A stretch of 64,000 nt of DNA from Rhynchospora pubera (Eukaryota; Streptophyta; Magnoliopsida; Poales; Cyperaceae), in the NCBI GenBank assembly GCA_028095005.1, contig CM051459.1, forward strand, positions 116,161,431 through 116,225,430. Direction: 5' to 3'. Position numbers and translations under genes: made by a program. Below, one piece after another: positions 36,010 to 48,452 of the stretch. Numbering within the stretch: the stretch's first letter is position 1; each line of letters begins with the position of its first letter. The notes under the pieces are model-generated. The model made no database searches and was not told the origin of the DNA. It saw only the letters and a list, made by a program, of their open reading frames with translations.

Positions 36010-36401
36010 GCTAATGTGCCATAGATGGCACAGAGGGTCCCGTGCCATAGAGTCGTTTTTCGAGATCCAAAATTCGAATGCTCAATTCGAACCGTTCAAG
36101 TTGTTCACCATATTAAAATACCCTTGGAGACCAAATTTTACATTTTTTTTAATTTTTCTGCTATTTATTATGATATTTATAAAAAACATTATAATTAGAG
36201 TATTTCAGACCCTCCAATTTGAACATATCAAAATAAATAGCAAAAAAATTCAAAAAAAATGTAAAATTTAGTCTCCAATGGTATTTCAATATGTAGATCA
36301 ATTTGAACGGTTTGGATTGACTGATTGAATTTCGAATCTTCAAAAAATGACTCAAAAAAGGCATCTATGGCATTGTCATCTATGGCACTTTATCCCACCT
36401 C
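36007..36401. mobile_element. Foldback element E1, in TA/GA microsatellite
   Basis: About 395 bp, nearly palindromic. Outer arms carry GTGCCATAGATG and its complement. The core (TTCGAACCGTTCAAG, TGGAGACCAAATTTTAC, GTATTTCAGACCCTCCAATT) is shared with the neighbour at 36424-36818, although the outer arms are unrelated. It sits between microsatellites, as Micron-type elements do. Confidence 0.75.
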
Positions 36402-36423
36402 TATATATATATATATATATATA
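36402..36423. repeat. TA microsatellite
   Basis: (TA)n between foldback elements E1 and E2. Confidence 0.9.
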
Positions 36424-36815
36424 GTGGATTGATAAAATACACTCTGGTGTATGGATCGTCTCCCGTACACCAGAGTTGTTTATGAAATCCAAAAATCAAA
36501 CAGTCGATCCGAACCGTTCAAGTTATTCTCCATATTGAAAAACTCTCGGAGACCAAATTTTACCATTTTTCGAATTTTTTTGCTATATATTATGTTATTT
36601 TCAAAAAACACTACAATTGGAGTATTTCAGACCCTCCAATTTGAAAATATCATAATATATAGCAAAAAAATTCAAAAAAATATAAAATTTGGTCTCCGAG
36701 AGTTTTTCAATATGGAGAACAAGTTGAACGGTTCGGATTGACCGTTTGATTTTTGGATATCAAAAACGACTCTAGTGTACGAGGACGATCCGTACACCAG
36801 AGTGTATTTTATCAC

Positions 36816-36818
<3 letters not shown>
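36424..36818. mobile_element. Foldback element E2, in TA microsatellite
   Basis: About 395 bp, nearly palindromic. Outer arms begin TGATAAAATACACTCTGGTG and its inverse. The core is the same as in E1 (CGAACCGTTCAAG, GGAGACCAAATTTTAC, CAGACCCTCCAATTTGAA), with identical order and spacing. No coding capacity. Confidence 0.8.

Positions 36819-36872
<54 letters not shown>
36819..36872. repeat. TA microsatellite
   Basis: A (TA)n run of over 50 bases at the right edge of E2. Confidence 0.95.
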
Positions 36873-36878
<6 letters not shown>

Positions 36879-37124
36879 AGATGAATAATGCTCTCACTTT
36901 ATTTCATTTGGTTGCTCTCCATCTAAATTAGAGTAGGTTGTGAGTTTTTTAGAACGACATGCTCTGATGTCCCTTGTGTGCTTGTCTTGGTTTTGTTCTG
37001 CTGGTCTTGAAGGAAAGTTTCTGAAATGTTGCATGGGTTCACTTGGTAACGGATCCTGCCTCTCACATTGAATTGGACCATATCTTTAGATACTTGATCT
37101 TGCGCCGTGGTCTTGGATTTGATT

Positions 37125-37375
37125 GAGGTTCGGAGTATTTGTTTCCTTGTTTCAGATTTTGATTTTGGTTTTTAGTTACGGTAGAGGGCATTTGTTCACT
37201 CTCCTTGAATTTTGTTTTTGGATTAAGGTTTAGGTTATTTGTTCCTTCGCCTTGAATTTTGATTCTGGATTAAGGTTTAGGCTATTTGTTTATTCGCCTA
37301 GGATTTTGATTTTGGGTTAAGGTTCTCGATATTTGTTCCCTCACTTCGATTTTGGATTTTGTTGCATACCTTGTT
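37125..37375. repeat. Degenerate tandem repeat, unit about 60 bp
   Basis: Four to five units with the common words TTGATTTTGG, ATTAAGGTTTAGG and TATTTGTTCC. A similar ATTTGTTC word occurs near 16255-16300. Confidence 0.65.
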
Positions 37376-37718
37376 AGAGTACAAAGTATAAAACTTGTTC
37401 ATCTTTCATGCCGGTAGATGAACATACCAGTGTCAGTTGACTTATGGCTCACTCCAACAATTGATCATTTTGAGGTGGAAATTTGGCTGTGGAATTTGTG
37501 GAGTTAGGAAAATTTTGTGGAAGAGACACCCTATGTAGCATTTTAAAGCAGGGTACTCTTTTCATTTCTCCCAAGGACATAAAGCTCAAGTTGCTCTGGT
37601 AATTATCATGATATTTGTTTCCAGATTATATAAGAATAGGTATTGTTTCATCTGTTGATGGCCTGACCAACGCTTTTGTTGGACTCTTAGTTTATAATCT
37701 CATTTGTACTAGTTTTAC

Positions 37719-38170
37719 CAGTGTTTAAAATACCCTACCGGACCGGCCGGTTCAACCGGGTAAACCGCGAACCGGACCTTGGTCCGGTAGGGTTAGGGTT
37801 GAATGCCAGATGACTTGAGAACCGCGATAAACCGGATAAATATCGGATAAACCAGGTATTTTTTTCTACCGGACCGGATGGTTAACGACAAATTTGCTGG
37901 ATCAAGTATTTCGGACTGGTTTAAATTCCGGTTCACGAACTATTCTACTCCGAAAATGCGGAAAATTAATGTAAGAGGTGGGCATCGAACTGAGTTGTCT
38001 CTGCTGAGAGGACACACCCAATTCCACTGGACTATGCTTGTGTTTATGATATGTAAGGCCCCCAGTTTATATATATACGGTTTTTCGAACCGGTAAAACT
38101 GGCAAAACCAAAAATATCTCATACCGTCTGTTCCACTGGTTCGGCATCCGGTACGGTATTTTAAACATTG
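37719..38170. mobile_element. Non-autonomous hAT-type element with tRNA-like core
   Basis: 452 bp with terminal inverted repeats starting CAGTGTTTAAAATACC and CAATGTTTAAAATACC, flanked by a perfect 8-bp duplication AGTTTTAC (37711-37718, 38171-38178). CAGTG-type ends with 8-bp duplications define hAT elements. The subterminal parts are rich in ACCGG words. On the minus strand the interior has a polymerase III A box TAGTCCAGTGG (38024-38034) and a B box AGTTCGATGCC (37981-37991) at normal spacing, so the core seems to derive from a tRNA or SINE. Confidence 0.85.
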
Positions 38171-38450
38171 AGTTTTACTACTTACTCTGACTGGTATGGC
38201 ACATGACTCAAAATACCTAGTTTCAAGCATATAAATATGTTCCATTTCTTGCCTCAAAAATACTGTCTTTCTCAAATTAATGCATTAAGATGCATACGTG
38301 TTGACACATATAGGATTTAAGATGCATACATTTAGACTTTAGCAAAGAATTAACATAGTCTGTAAGTCATTACAGGTACACATCTTCTATATTTCTAGTA
38401 TAGCATATGATCAAAGAAAACGTACGTTCAGAGCTTGAAAACCATGGTGT

Positions 38451-38527
38451 TTGGAGGCAAGAGCATTGCTAGACAGGCTGGAGTTTTTGAAGGGGCACAC
38501 AAAAAGTGCTTTGAGTTTATATGCTGG
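38451..38527 (+). pseudogene. Possible exon fragment of an NPG1-related TPR gene
   Basis: About 25 codons read EARALLDRLEFLKGHTKSAL, which resembles the N-terminal TPR of the plant no-pollen-germination (NPG1/NPGR) calmodulin-binding proteins. No neighbouring exon is visible and the frame soon runs into AT-rich sequence. It may be a captured or decayed exon. The match is short, so it is uncertain. Confidence 0.4.
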
Positions 38528-40012
38528 TGCTTTGATTGTTAGAATTAATAAATCTTATTTCTTCATTTTGTATCTCTGGAATTTACTTATTAGGATTAGT
38601 CAAGTAATTATGTATGCTCCTTGTTTAGACAGATTGAAATGAGAAAAACTTGTTCTCTTTTGTAATAATGATTGTATCTATGTTATGCAACTAGGAAGAG
38701 GGCTTGGATAATTGGGTGCTTCATTGGTTATGTTATACAAATTTTGTTTCCTTGAGCATGCATTTTTCAAATACATTGGCTCACCATGCACTTTTGTTAT
38801 GCAATTAAATGTTGATACATGGTAATTGGTAAGTCAAATTAAATAACAACTTTCTGGCACAATATATAGATGGAAAACGCAAAATATCTGAAAAGTAATG
38901 TCTCAGTTTCATTTCTAAAAACAAAACAATTACAAAGTACCTAAATAGGACAGTAGTAATATGCAAATTAATTTACTCGATTAACTTAACAGACCCAATA
39001 GGGCAGTACTAATATCAAACATGTATGCAAGCTGAACAAGCTCCAGTAAATAAAAATGCTAGCTAAAGCCATAGTACTAATATCAAACATGTTTTTTCTC
39101 ATCATATAATCTTAGTTCAAATACAAGCTAAAAGTCTAAAACGCATAACATCAAATGCACCTAAAGCCGTACAGAAGCTCAAGTAATTACAAACAATAAA
39201 AAATGGAACCTTAAATAAAAAAAAAAATGCACATCCATACCAATACAAGACCATGATATACATATTGAACGGTACCAAAATTCAGTCATTCTTTACAAAA
39301 TTACCCCAATATGATATCAAATTCAAAAAAAAAAAAAAGAATCTTTCCTCAATCCTAATCTTCTCCTTTGGCCATCATTCTCTTGCTTGGCATTTCTTCT
39401 TTCTTCTCGTCGTCCTCTTAGTTTCTAATACAAGTCAAGAGAACAAAAAAATGAATAGGCTATTACTAATAGTACTTATTTATTCTTAAAATCCACTAGT
39501 TAAAGTACGATAATGGTTAAACAGATAATAGTGAAAATCCACTGGCACATTGATGAAACTTATGTTTCAAAAAAGTAGAATATGTATACGGCAAATGACT
39601 AGTAAATCTAATACTTTCACATGATTACTACGACTTTAATTGGGCCATTTTGAGTGGCAAATTGGCTCCATCATGCAAGTTCGAGTTTTAAATCTGTGTT
39701 AGTCCTTTATTGAGCAACATAAATGCTAGTTTGAGCTAATATCAATCATTTCTACACTGGTGTAGCAACACAGAAATGTGATTTCTTAATACAGAGAAAG
39801 TTAGAGAGATGAGAGAGATTCCTAACCATAGTTAAAAAGGCAAATGGGATGACACAGAGTGAAAAGAGAAGCTCCTTAGCCTGGTCTGCCTTAGATTTCT
39901 CCTTTTCTTCACCATCGTTCTCCTTTGCGCTAAATATCTACACTAGAAATAAACACTGAAGCTATAATAAAATCTGATGTGAGCATATATATGACAATAC
40001 CCCTATCGCTAA
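38528..40012. other. AT-rich spacer, no gene seen
   Basis: Nothing recognisable; short open frames have no support. It ends at the target site (ATAAA) of the large retrotransposon. Confidence 0.5.
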
Positions 40013-40017
40013 ATAAA

Positions 40018-41535
40018 TGATAGGCGGGTTTCACATCGAAATATTCAACCCTTTTAGGCCTTAATTTCAATTAAATATTTGTGTTTTAGTTAGATTTAAT
40101 GCAATTTAGATTAGAAATATGGTACTGCTATTTGCCCTTGTCTAATTTCAGGTTCAGTGATGATTTGGAGCAAAATTGGGCCCAAGGTAGAGTTCAAGCG
40201 GAGCAAATCAGGGTCCAAGCGACTGGAGCAAAGGAACAGGGTCAAACCAGACAAGTCCCCTGTTCTGGCGACCCGCCAGGATTCCTGTCGACCCGCCAGG
40301 ATCCCGTCGACCCCGCCAGGATTCTGTCGACCCCGCCAGACATAAACCGACCTGCCCAATTTGGAGAGATATTTCTGGCAGAGCACTTTCTCTATTCTTG
40401 GACGAACCAGACATGATCTCCACCTATGGGAACCGCCTCTGGGAGCTATTTAAACATAGGAAGAGCTCCAGAAAGGGAGAAGTCAGTTTAGAGAGAAAGA
40501 AATCGAGAGAAGATAACAGAAATCTCACCCAGCTGCCTCATGTCGATCCGCCAGCAATTCAGGCGACCCGCCAGAAGACAAGCTGAGAGTTGTTTGCTGT
40601 TGTTTCTTGTTGTAAACTTTCTCTATTTTTTGTCTTTTGATGTTTAGTTTGCTGAAACTTTTTATCTTTATGTTTAGTATGACTTTTAGTGAGTAGTTTA
40701 GTTTAGGGGCAATTATAGGGAACCATGACTTGGTAGATTAATGAAGTTTGATTTAGTTTTCTAATTTTTCTAAGTTGCTTTGTTTTACTTAAGTTTATTT
40801 GCTGAATTGTGAATTGAATTGAATTGATTTGAAGGTTTGCTCACTTGGTTAGGCCTGACCTCGTAGATAAGCAAATAGAACCCTAATTTCAAAACAATTT
40901 GAGTTCTCATACCATAGAATAGTTAGTATACCCAAAAGGTGAAACCGGAACTTAGCCGAGAGGTTTATTCCCTCCTAAGATCGAGAGATCTAGGATATCC
41001 TACCGAATAGTTAAAACAAACCCTAAAACTTAAGTCAAGAAACGAGAGTTGAAACTTAGGTTTTTAGGGAGGTTTAGAGGTTAAAACTTAGTGATACCAA
41101 ATCAAGAACGAGAGTTAGTATTTGGACCAGAGTTTAAGCCAAAAACCTGAACTTAGAGAACTTAGAAACTAATTAAACTGAATTGTCGTGCTGTTCTGTC
41201 GACCCGCCAGGATCCTGTCGACCCGCCAGGATAGTGCCTGGAAGTGGAACCCGATCAATTGATCCTAGTTTAAGTCCTTAATTCGAGTTTAGATCTTTAC
41301 CTCAATTTTTACAGTAATTTAGAGATTATTTAGAGTTTTAAATTAATTTCTTTAGTTTAAATTTATTACTTTTAATTATTTAACCAACTTTTTGACTTGT
41401 TTACCCCTAGATCAATTGAACTAAATTACTTAAAGTCTATAGTTTAGAATAACGGTCCCTGTGGATCCGATCCTCAAGCTATACTGCATTAGATTAGATT
41501 GAGGTTTAATTTGACCTAGGTTTTACCTCCGATCA
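40018..41535 (+). repeat. 5' LTR
   Basis: Starts TGATAGGCGGG, ends CCTCCGATCA. A TATTTAAA box at 40447-40454 is a plausible promoter. Palindromic repeats lie before it (40265-40340), after it (40550-40580) and near 41196-41232, where this LTR has two CGACCCGCCAGGA units against four in the 3' LTR. Confidence 0.95.
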
Positions 41536-41539
41536 AATT

Positions 41540-41557
41540 TGGCGCCGTTGCCGGGGA
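41540..41557 (+). other. Primer-binding site, tRNA-Asp
   Basis: TGGCGCCGTTGCCGGGGA, four bases after the LTR, complementary to the 3' end of plant tRNA-Asp. It primes minus-strand DNA synthesis. Confidence 0.9.
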
Positions 41558-41631
41558 CGGTGACTAGATTAAGTTTAGGTAATTAAGTTTTATTGATCTC
41601 TTGTCTTTTCCCTCTTGTTTCTTGTTTGTAG

Positions 41632-44436
41632 GAGTACACGCTGGCCGGGAAGAAGAAGTCTAAGCAACCTCAACCCGCAAGCGAGTGCAAGTACTTTACG
41701 AGGAGCCAAGCCAAGAGCGACGAGACACCCCGACCTTCCGCTTCGTTTGTTTCCCAAACCGTTCGTTTTTCGGGAGAACAAATAGAAGCCAAGGAGGCCA
41801 CAACTTCGACTTCATCACCTATTTCGACTCCCTTGCTGGTTTACCAACGAGGAAGGCGAAATCCATCAGCTCAACTCACAAACCAACCGCCAGGACGATA
41901 TCAGGCGACCCGCCAGGATCCAAACGGACCCGCCAGAGACCATCCTGAGGAAGGTTCGAAAGACACCGACGACGCAAAACCAATGGCAGATCTGAACGGG
42001 AACCCACCTATTGGTCCAGAAGGAGACGGACCGTTGATGGTAGATCCAGCTGTGCTTCAACGAGCCCTCGATGATGCTAGGGAGGCGGCAAGGATTGCGG
42101 CGGTGAACCGACCTTTGAAGGAGATCGGAGCCCCAACCGCAAACAATGTCCGACTTGGAGTCAACCCTCCCCAAGCTCGAAGGACTCGCGATCTATTCTT
42201 CAACCCATCTCTCATTGCCCTTATCCAATAGAACCAATTTAGTGGGAATCCGACGGAAGACGCGAACAAGCATTTGCAGCGATTCCTACGGAATTGCATC
42301 ACTCTCAACCTCGAAGAAGTCGCTCCCGATATAATCCGGTTAACTCTTTTCCCATTTTCTCTTAGAGACCAAGCCGAGGATTGGTTGAATAGTTTCAATA
42401 GTAACCCGTTTACTTGTTGGGATGATTTGGCCAAAGCCTTCTTGGAAAGGTTCTACCCTAAAATCAAAATCACATCGATTGTGAGGGAGATAATCGGGTT
42501 TAAACAGGAAAGTGATGAAAATTTGTTTGAAGCTTGGGAACGCTTTAAAGATTTGTTGAGAATGTGTCCTTATCATGACATAGGCCAAGATAAACTAATT
42601 TGTAGTTTCTATGACGGTTTGAACCATCAAACTCGTCAAAGTGTTAACTCAACTGCAGGTGGGTCTCTTCTCGACCTAGGGTGTAGGGATGCAAAAGCAC
42701 TAATCGAAAGCATGGCAAACTCTCAAACCAATTGGTCGGTGAGAAAAAAGAATTCCAAAGGAGGGATGATAGAAGTGGACAAATCAACCTATTTGTAAGC
42801 TCAACTGGACGCCTTGACCATAATGATGAAGGAAATGAAGACCAAATCAGTGGAGGCGGTCCAAAAGTGTCAATTCTGTGAGGAAGAAGCACATACGACA
42901 AAGGCATGTCACTTGGTAGTAAGAGACGAGCCAATAGCCGATGTTAATGCAATCATGGCACCTCCGCCCTACGCGCCCCAGAATTACGTGTACCGAGACA
43001 AGAGAAACCATCCGGGGCTATCTTATGACAATCTAAGCGGGTGCGCGAATCCGGGGCAAGCTCAACCACCACCTCAAAACAAGCTTAACAACAACGCTGC
43101 AGGTAATAACAATCAAGTTAATTAGTATCAGCAACATAGGAATTTGGTGGACAAGTTCATGGCAGATCAAACGGAGTGGAATCATACGGTCTTTGATGAG
43201 ATGAAACAAGTTCGTGAGTCCTTGCAATTCCTCATTCAACAAAGCAAATCGGCAAACCCTCAAAGCCAAGGAGTTTTAACGAAGACCGGGATGTTTCCAA
43301 GCCAACCTGAAGTGAACCCCAACGAAGAAGTCAAGAGTGTCACACATCGACTAAGGAGTGGAACGGAGTACGATGGGCACAAAAATCTAGACGAATCGGT
43401 CTCAGGACTGATCCAGGCGGACCCGCCAGAAACTCTGGCGACCCGCCAGGATGATGCGCAGAATGCAGAGCTCTCAGGACGATTTCTGGCGACCCGCCAG
43501 GATCCTGTTGACCCCGCCAGGAAAAATCCTGAAGTTCAGAAAGACAAGACCAAGGCTCCGATTCAGACCCGCTATGCGCCAGAAGTTTCATATCCTCAAA
43601 GGCTAGCCAAGGCAAAGGAAGAGGAGTATACCAAGTTCATGGAGATAATGAAACAAATCCAAATCTCCATACCCTTCACCGACATGTTGACCATAATGTC
43701 CTCCTATACCAAGTTCCTAAAAGACATTTTGACAAATAAGAAGAAGCTGGAGGACGTTTGCATTGATATAACTTATGAGAGCAAATCCGTATCAACCAAG
43801 AAACTTCTCCCGAAGTTGAAAGATCCAGAGAGATTCACGATTCCATGCAGGATTGGGGAGGCAAACATTAAGCGAGCCTTGCTAGACTTAGGAGCGAGTG
43901 TGAGTCTCATGCCCGAATCTATTTTCAACAAGCTGGGAGTGGGAGAATTGAGGACGACTCGGATGACATTACAACTTGCAGATCGATCAACCCGTTTGCC
44001 CTTGGGAATTGTTGAAGACGTGCCACTGTAAGTTGGAGATATCGTGGTTCCTTGTGATTTCGTGATTGTAGACATGGAAGAAGACCCCGAGGTACCTATT
44101 ATTCTTGGTAAACCATTTCTAGCAACTGCTGGTATTTTTATCAATTGTAGGAATGGAAAGATGCTCGTGAAGGTAGGAGACGAAACAACCGAATTTGAAG
44201 TTGAAAAAGCATTGAAGCTGCCCAACCAAGTAGATACTTGTTGCATGGTGGATATGCTTGATGAAATGGTACAAGAAAAGTTCAATTCGGCGGTGACGAA
44301 AGCCTACGCCTACCCCATCGACAACCAGGAGGAATGGGATGCTTATGTGGCGAGTTTGGAGGAGGAACCAGAGGCTGAAGAGGAAGTGGATGCTCTCAGA
44401 ACAGTTTCTGGCGACCCGCCAGGAAGCCAGCCCTGA
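41632..44436 (+). pseudogene. gag and aspartic protease, interrupted by stops
   Basis: A single frame with stops at 42229 (TAG), 42796 (TAA), 43123 (TAG) and 44029 (TAA). The frame opens just after a possible splice acceptor (TTGTAG at about 41631); the first good in-frame ATG is at 41982. The gag domain lies at 42240-42700 (DQAEDWLNSFNSNPFTCWDD and FLERFYPKIK). A CCHC knuckle, CQFCEEEAHTTKAC, is near 42870. The protease motif LLDLGASVSLMP is near 43880, and IILGKPFLATAG near 44100 belongs to its C-terminal part. Palindrome repeats encode ATRQDPNGPAR near 41905 and LATRQDPVDPAR near 43490 in frame. Gag forms the particle; the protease cuts the polyprotein. This copy cannot make either whole. 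Confidence 0.9.
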
Positions 44437-47400
44437 ACAACCGAAGTTGAATCTGAAGCCTTTGCCCTCCAACCTCCGGTACCAATACCTAGGGCCTGAT
44501 GAGACATATCCAGTGATAGTGAGTGCACATCTAAGCAACGAAGAAATTGAGAAGCTTTTGAAGGAATTGCGATCCCATCGTAAGGCTATTGGTTACTCAA
44601 TTGATGATTTGAAAGGTCTAGACCCGATCATTTGTACTCACCGCATTCTCATGGAAGAAGATTGCAAGCCAACCATTGAGCATCAAAGAAGATTAAATCC
44701 AACCTTGAAGGAGGTGGTGAAGAAAGAAGTTCTCAAGCTGCTTGAAGCCGGGATCATTTATCCGATTTCCGACTCCAAGTGGGTTAGTCCGGTTCATGTT
44801 GTGCCTAAGAAGGGAGGTACTACGGTGGTGAGGAACGACAAGAATGAGATAATCCAAACCCGAGTGGACACGGGCTGGAGGATGTGCATTGATTATCGAA
44901 AGCTCAACACCGCCACGAGAAAAGACCATTTTCCCCTTCCATCTGTTGATCAACTCTTGGAGAGACTAGCAAATCGTTCCTATTTCTGCTATTTGGATGG
45001 GTATTCCGGGTTTTTCCAAATCCCCATTCATTCAAGCGACCAAGAGAAGACAACCTTTACATGCCCATATGGTACCTATGCATACCGAAGGATGCCATTT
45101 GGGTTTTGTAACGCCCCAGCCACTTTCCAAAGAGCTATGATGGCGATATTCTTCGATTTCATTGAAAAAGACATGGAAGTTTTCATGGATGATTTTTCGG
45201 TCTATGGTACAACCTTCGATCATTGCTTAGCCAACTTGGTGAAGGTGTTGAAGCGGTGTGAAGAGGTGAATCTAGTGTTGAATTGGGAGAAATGTCACTT
45301 CATGGTTCGTGAAGGGGTGGTACTTGGCCACGTGATCTCGTCTCAAGGGATCTCGGTTGACAAAGCGAAAGTGGAAGTCATTGAGAAATTGAGGCAGCCA
45401 ACATGCGTTAGAGACATTCGAAGCTTCTTGGGTCATGCCGGTTTTTACCGGCGGTTCATTAAAGATTTCTCTAAAATTGCAAAACCATTAACTAATCTCA
45501 CTATGAAGGATGTTGAATTTGACTTTGACGATGATTGTGTTGATGCTTTTCGCAGGATTAAGGAAGCTTTGATGGTAGCACCCATTCTCCAACCGCCCGA
45601 TTGGACATTACCTTTTGAGTTGATTTGCGATGCAAGTGATTATGCAATCGGAGCAGTTTTGGGACAGAGGCGTGATAAGAAATCTTATGCCATATACTAT
45701 GCAAGCAAAGTCTTAGATGCGGCTCAAGTGAACTATACCACCACCGAAAAGGAGTTACTTTCCATAGTGTATGCATTGGACAAATTCAGATCATACCTTG
45801 TTGGATCAAAGGTGATTGTCTATACCGACCATACTGCCATCAAGTATCTCATGACTAAAAAAGACACCAAACCCCGCTTGATCCGATGGGTGCTCTTACT
45901 TCAAGAATTTGACATTGAAATCAAAGACAAGAAGGGAACGGAGAATCTAGTTGCAGATCATTTGTCTAGGATTCAAGTGGAGAAGACGGAGGACCAATTG
46001 ATGCCCATAAACGATGATTTACCAGGCGAGCAGCTGCTCTCAGCACAGTTTCTGGTGACCCGCCAGGATCCAAGCGGACCCGCCAGAGTTCATCCTGACA
46101 GGCCAGCCAGACGCATCCACATCCAGGCGACCCGCCAGGATCCAGGCGGACCCGCCAGAGTACCTTGGTATGCAGACTTCGCGAATTTTCTGGCGAGCGG
46201 AATCAAGCCTCATGGATATTCGTCCCAGCAATTCAAGAAATTCCGAGCCGATTCGAAGTATTACTATTGGGATGACCCGTTCTTGTGGAAGAGAGGAGTA
46301 GATGGTATGTTTCGAAGATGCATGCCTCTAGAGGAAGTTGAAGATATTCTTTACCAGTGACGTTCATCCGCTTATGGAGGACATGCTTCCACCGACAAAA
46401 CCGCCTCGAAGGTGCTTCAATCCGATTTCTATTGGCCATCGATTTTCAAGGATGCAAGAACCTTTGTTCTCAAGTGTGATCAATGCCAAAGGGCGGGGAA
46501 CATTTCTCAAAGACAACAAATGCCTCAAAATCCAGTGCTTGAAGTTGAGATATTTGATGTTTGGGGAGTGGACTTCATGGGACCATTTCCGCCATCCCTA
46601 GGGTATGAATTCATCCTTGTAGCTGTTGATTACGTGTCCAAATGGGTATAAGAAATTCCAAGCAAGCATGCCGACTCGGCCACGGTAAATAAGCTCTTCA
46701 ATAAGGTGATCTTTCCCCGATTTGGGATTCCAAGAGTTGTCATAAGCGATGGAGGAAAGCATTTCATAAATCGACAGTTTGACAACCTCTTGAGAAAATA
46801 TGGTGTTACTCACAAGGTTGCTACACCTTATCATCAACAAACCAGTGGTCAAGTCGAGGTGTCAAATAGAGAGATCAAGAATATTTTGCAAAAGACGGTG
46901 GGTAGCACGAGGAAGGATTGGGCGTTGAAACTAGATGAAGCACTTTGGGCATATCGGACTGCTTACAAAACTCCAATAGGAATGAGTCCTTTCAAGTTGA
47001 TCTATGGCAAAGCTTATCACTTACCGGTGGAACTAGAGCACAAGGCTTATTGGGCAGTCAAGACAATCAATTGGGATGCACAAGTTGCAGGAGAAAAGCG
47101 AATTCTGGATTTGCATGAGTTAGATGAGAGCCGTTTGGATGTCTATGAGAATGCTCGGTTGTACAAGGAGCGAATGAAGAAATGGCATGATAAACATATC
47201 CAACGGAGAGTGCTCAAGGAGGGAAACATGGTCTTACTTTTCAATTCAAGGTTGAGGCTATTTCCAGGCAAGCTTAAATCAAGATGGTCTGGACCGTTTC
47301 GAGTGAAGAAAGTCTATCCATATGGAGCAGTTGAGCTGTGGGGAAATGATGGGAGTTACTTCACGGTGAATGGGCAGCGCCTCAAGCTTTACATCCAAGG

Positions 47401-47461
47401 ACTAGAGAAGGAAGAATTGGTCTCGACATCATTAGTTGATCCGAGACCCGAAGAGACGTAG
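44390..47461 (+). pseudogene. pol: reverse transcriptase, RNase H, integrase, interrupted
   Basis: Lies in the +1 frame relative to gag-protease; the switch falls at a palindrome repeat (44390-44430). The frame is open for about 650 codons, then stops at 46358 (TGA, in the integrase zinc finger where a Cys is expected) and 46649 (TAA). RT: WRMCIDYRKLN near 44880, MPFGFCNAPATFQ near 45095 and FMDDFSVY near 45183. RNase H: ICDASDYAIGAVLG near 45625, YTDHTAIKYL near 45822 and VADHLSR near 45950. A linker with two or more palindrome units in frame (VTRQDPSGPAR, ATRQDPGGPAR; 46045-46165) precedes integrase. Integrase: CDQCQRAGN near 46478, then the Asp (VWGVDFMGPF), Asp (VISDGGKHF) and Glu (SGQVEVSNREIKN) of the catalytic triad. 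RT and RNase H are intact; integrase is broken. Confidence 0.93.
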
Positions 47462-48452
47462 ATATGAGGGGTCGAGCTCGAGACCTTAAACGAGCGCTTC
47501 TTGGGAGGCAACCCAAGGGTTTTATTTTAAAATTTTATGATTTAGTTTCTTTCAATCTATTTACTTGCAATAAAAATCAAGAAAACACAAAAAAAATTAA
47601 TTAGAAAATACAAAAAAATACAAAAAAAATTAGGGTTTAAATGGTTTATTCTATGGTTGATTTAGGTGAAAAATGCATCCAGGCGGATCCGCCGGAGTTT
47701 CAGGCGACCCGCTAGAGAAAAAGGCAATAACATGGCTGTCAGGATGATTTCTGGCGACCCTCCAGGAATCCTGGCGACCCGCCAGAAGAAGGGGCGAAAA
47801 GGGAGACTCTCGGGACAGTTTCTGGCGACCCGCCAGGACCAATGTCGGCAAAAACCCTAATAACTGACCCATGTTGCGACCCGTTTGACCCGTTACACAT
47901 TTTGTAACTGACTCAACCCACTAAACCCCTCTCTCTCCCTCTCTCTCTTCCTACCCGACCCCATTTCCTCTTCCTCTTCGATCCCTCTCTCTTCCTCTCT
48001 CGATCGGACCCGCCGAAGCCAAACCGCCACCGCACAACCACCGATTCCGACCATCTCTCGACGAACGGAGACCATCTCTCACATCTCCTCGCCGCCGAGA
48101 ACACATTCGTGCCGTCAATTTCAACCCTCTCTCTCGGATTTTGCCGCGGCACCACCAACCCGTCTCTCTCTCTCGAACCGTCGCCATTTGCTTTCGATTT
48201 CCAAGGTAACCCCTTTCCTACTCCTAATTTTTATTTGTTCAACTCTCGAAAACCCTCTGATACCACTAATTTCTCGAAGAACCGCAAAAACCGAAACCAA
48301 CCCAATCCAAGCGGACCCGCCAGGAACCCAGGCGACCCGCCAGGATTCATCCCGAACTAAACTCATTTCCAACCAATTTCTGGCGACTCGCCAGGAATTC
48401 AGGCGACTCGCCAGAAACCTTCCTGAAAGCTAAACCCTAAGCCTATTCAGTC
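47462..48452 (+). other. Inter-ORF leader with palindromes and CT-rich tract
   Basis: About 1 kb between integrase and the third ORF. It holds at least eight palindrome units (47680-47840, 48309-48420), a strongly CT-rich tract at about 47925-48010, and a possible splice donor CCAAGGTAACC near 48203. The CT-rich tract could be an internal promoter or leader for the third ORF. Open frames here on both strands come from the repeats. Confidence 0.6.

Noticed and set aside
47651..48372. Several overlapping frames on both strands before ORF3 of the Athila-type element
   Set aside because: They consist of translated palindrome repeats and CT-rich sequence.
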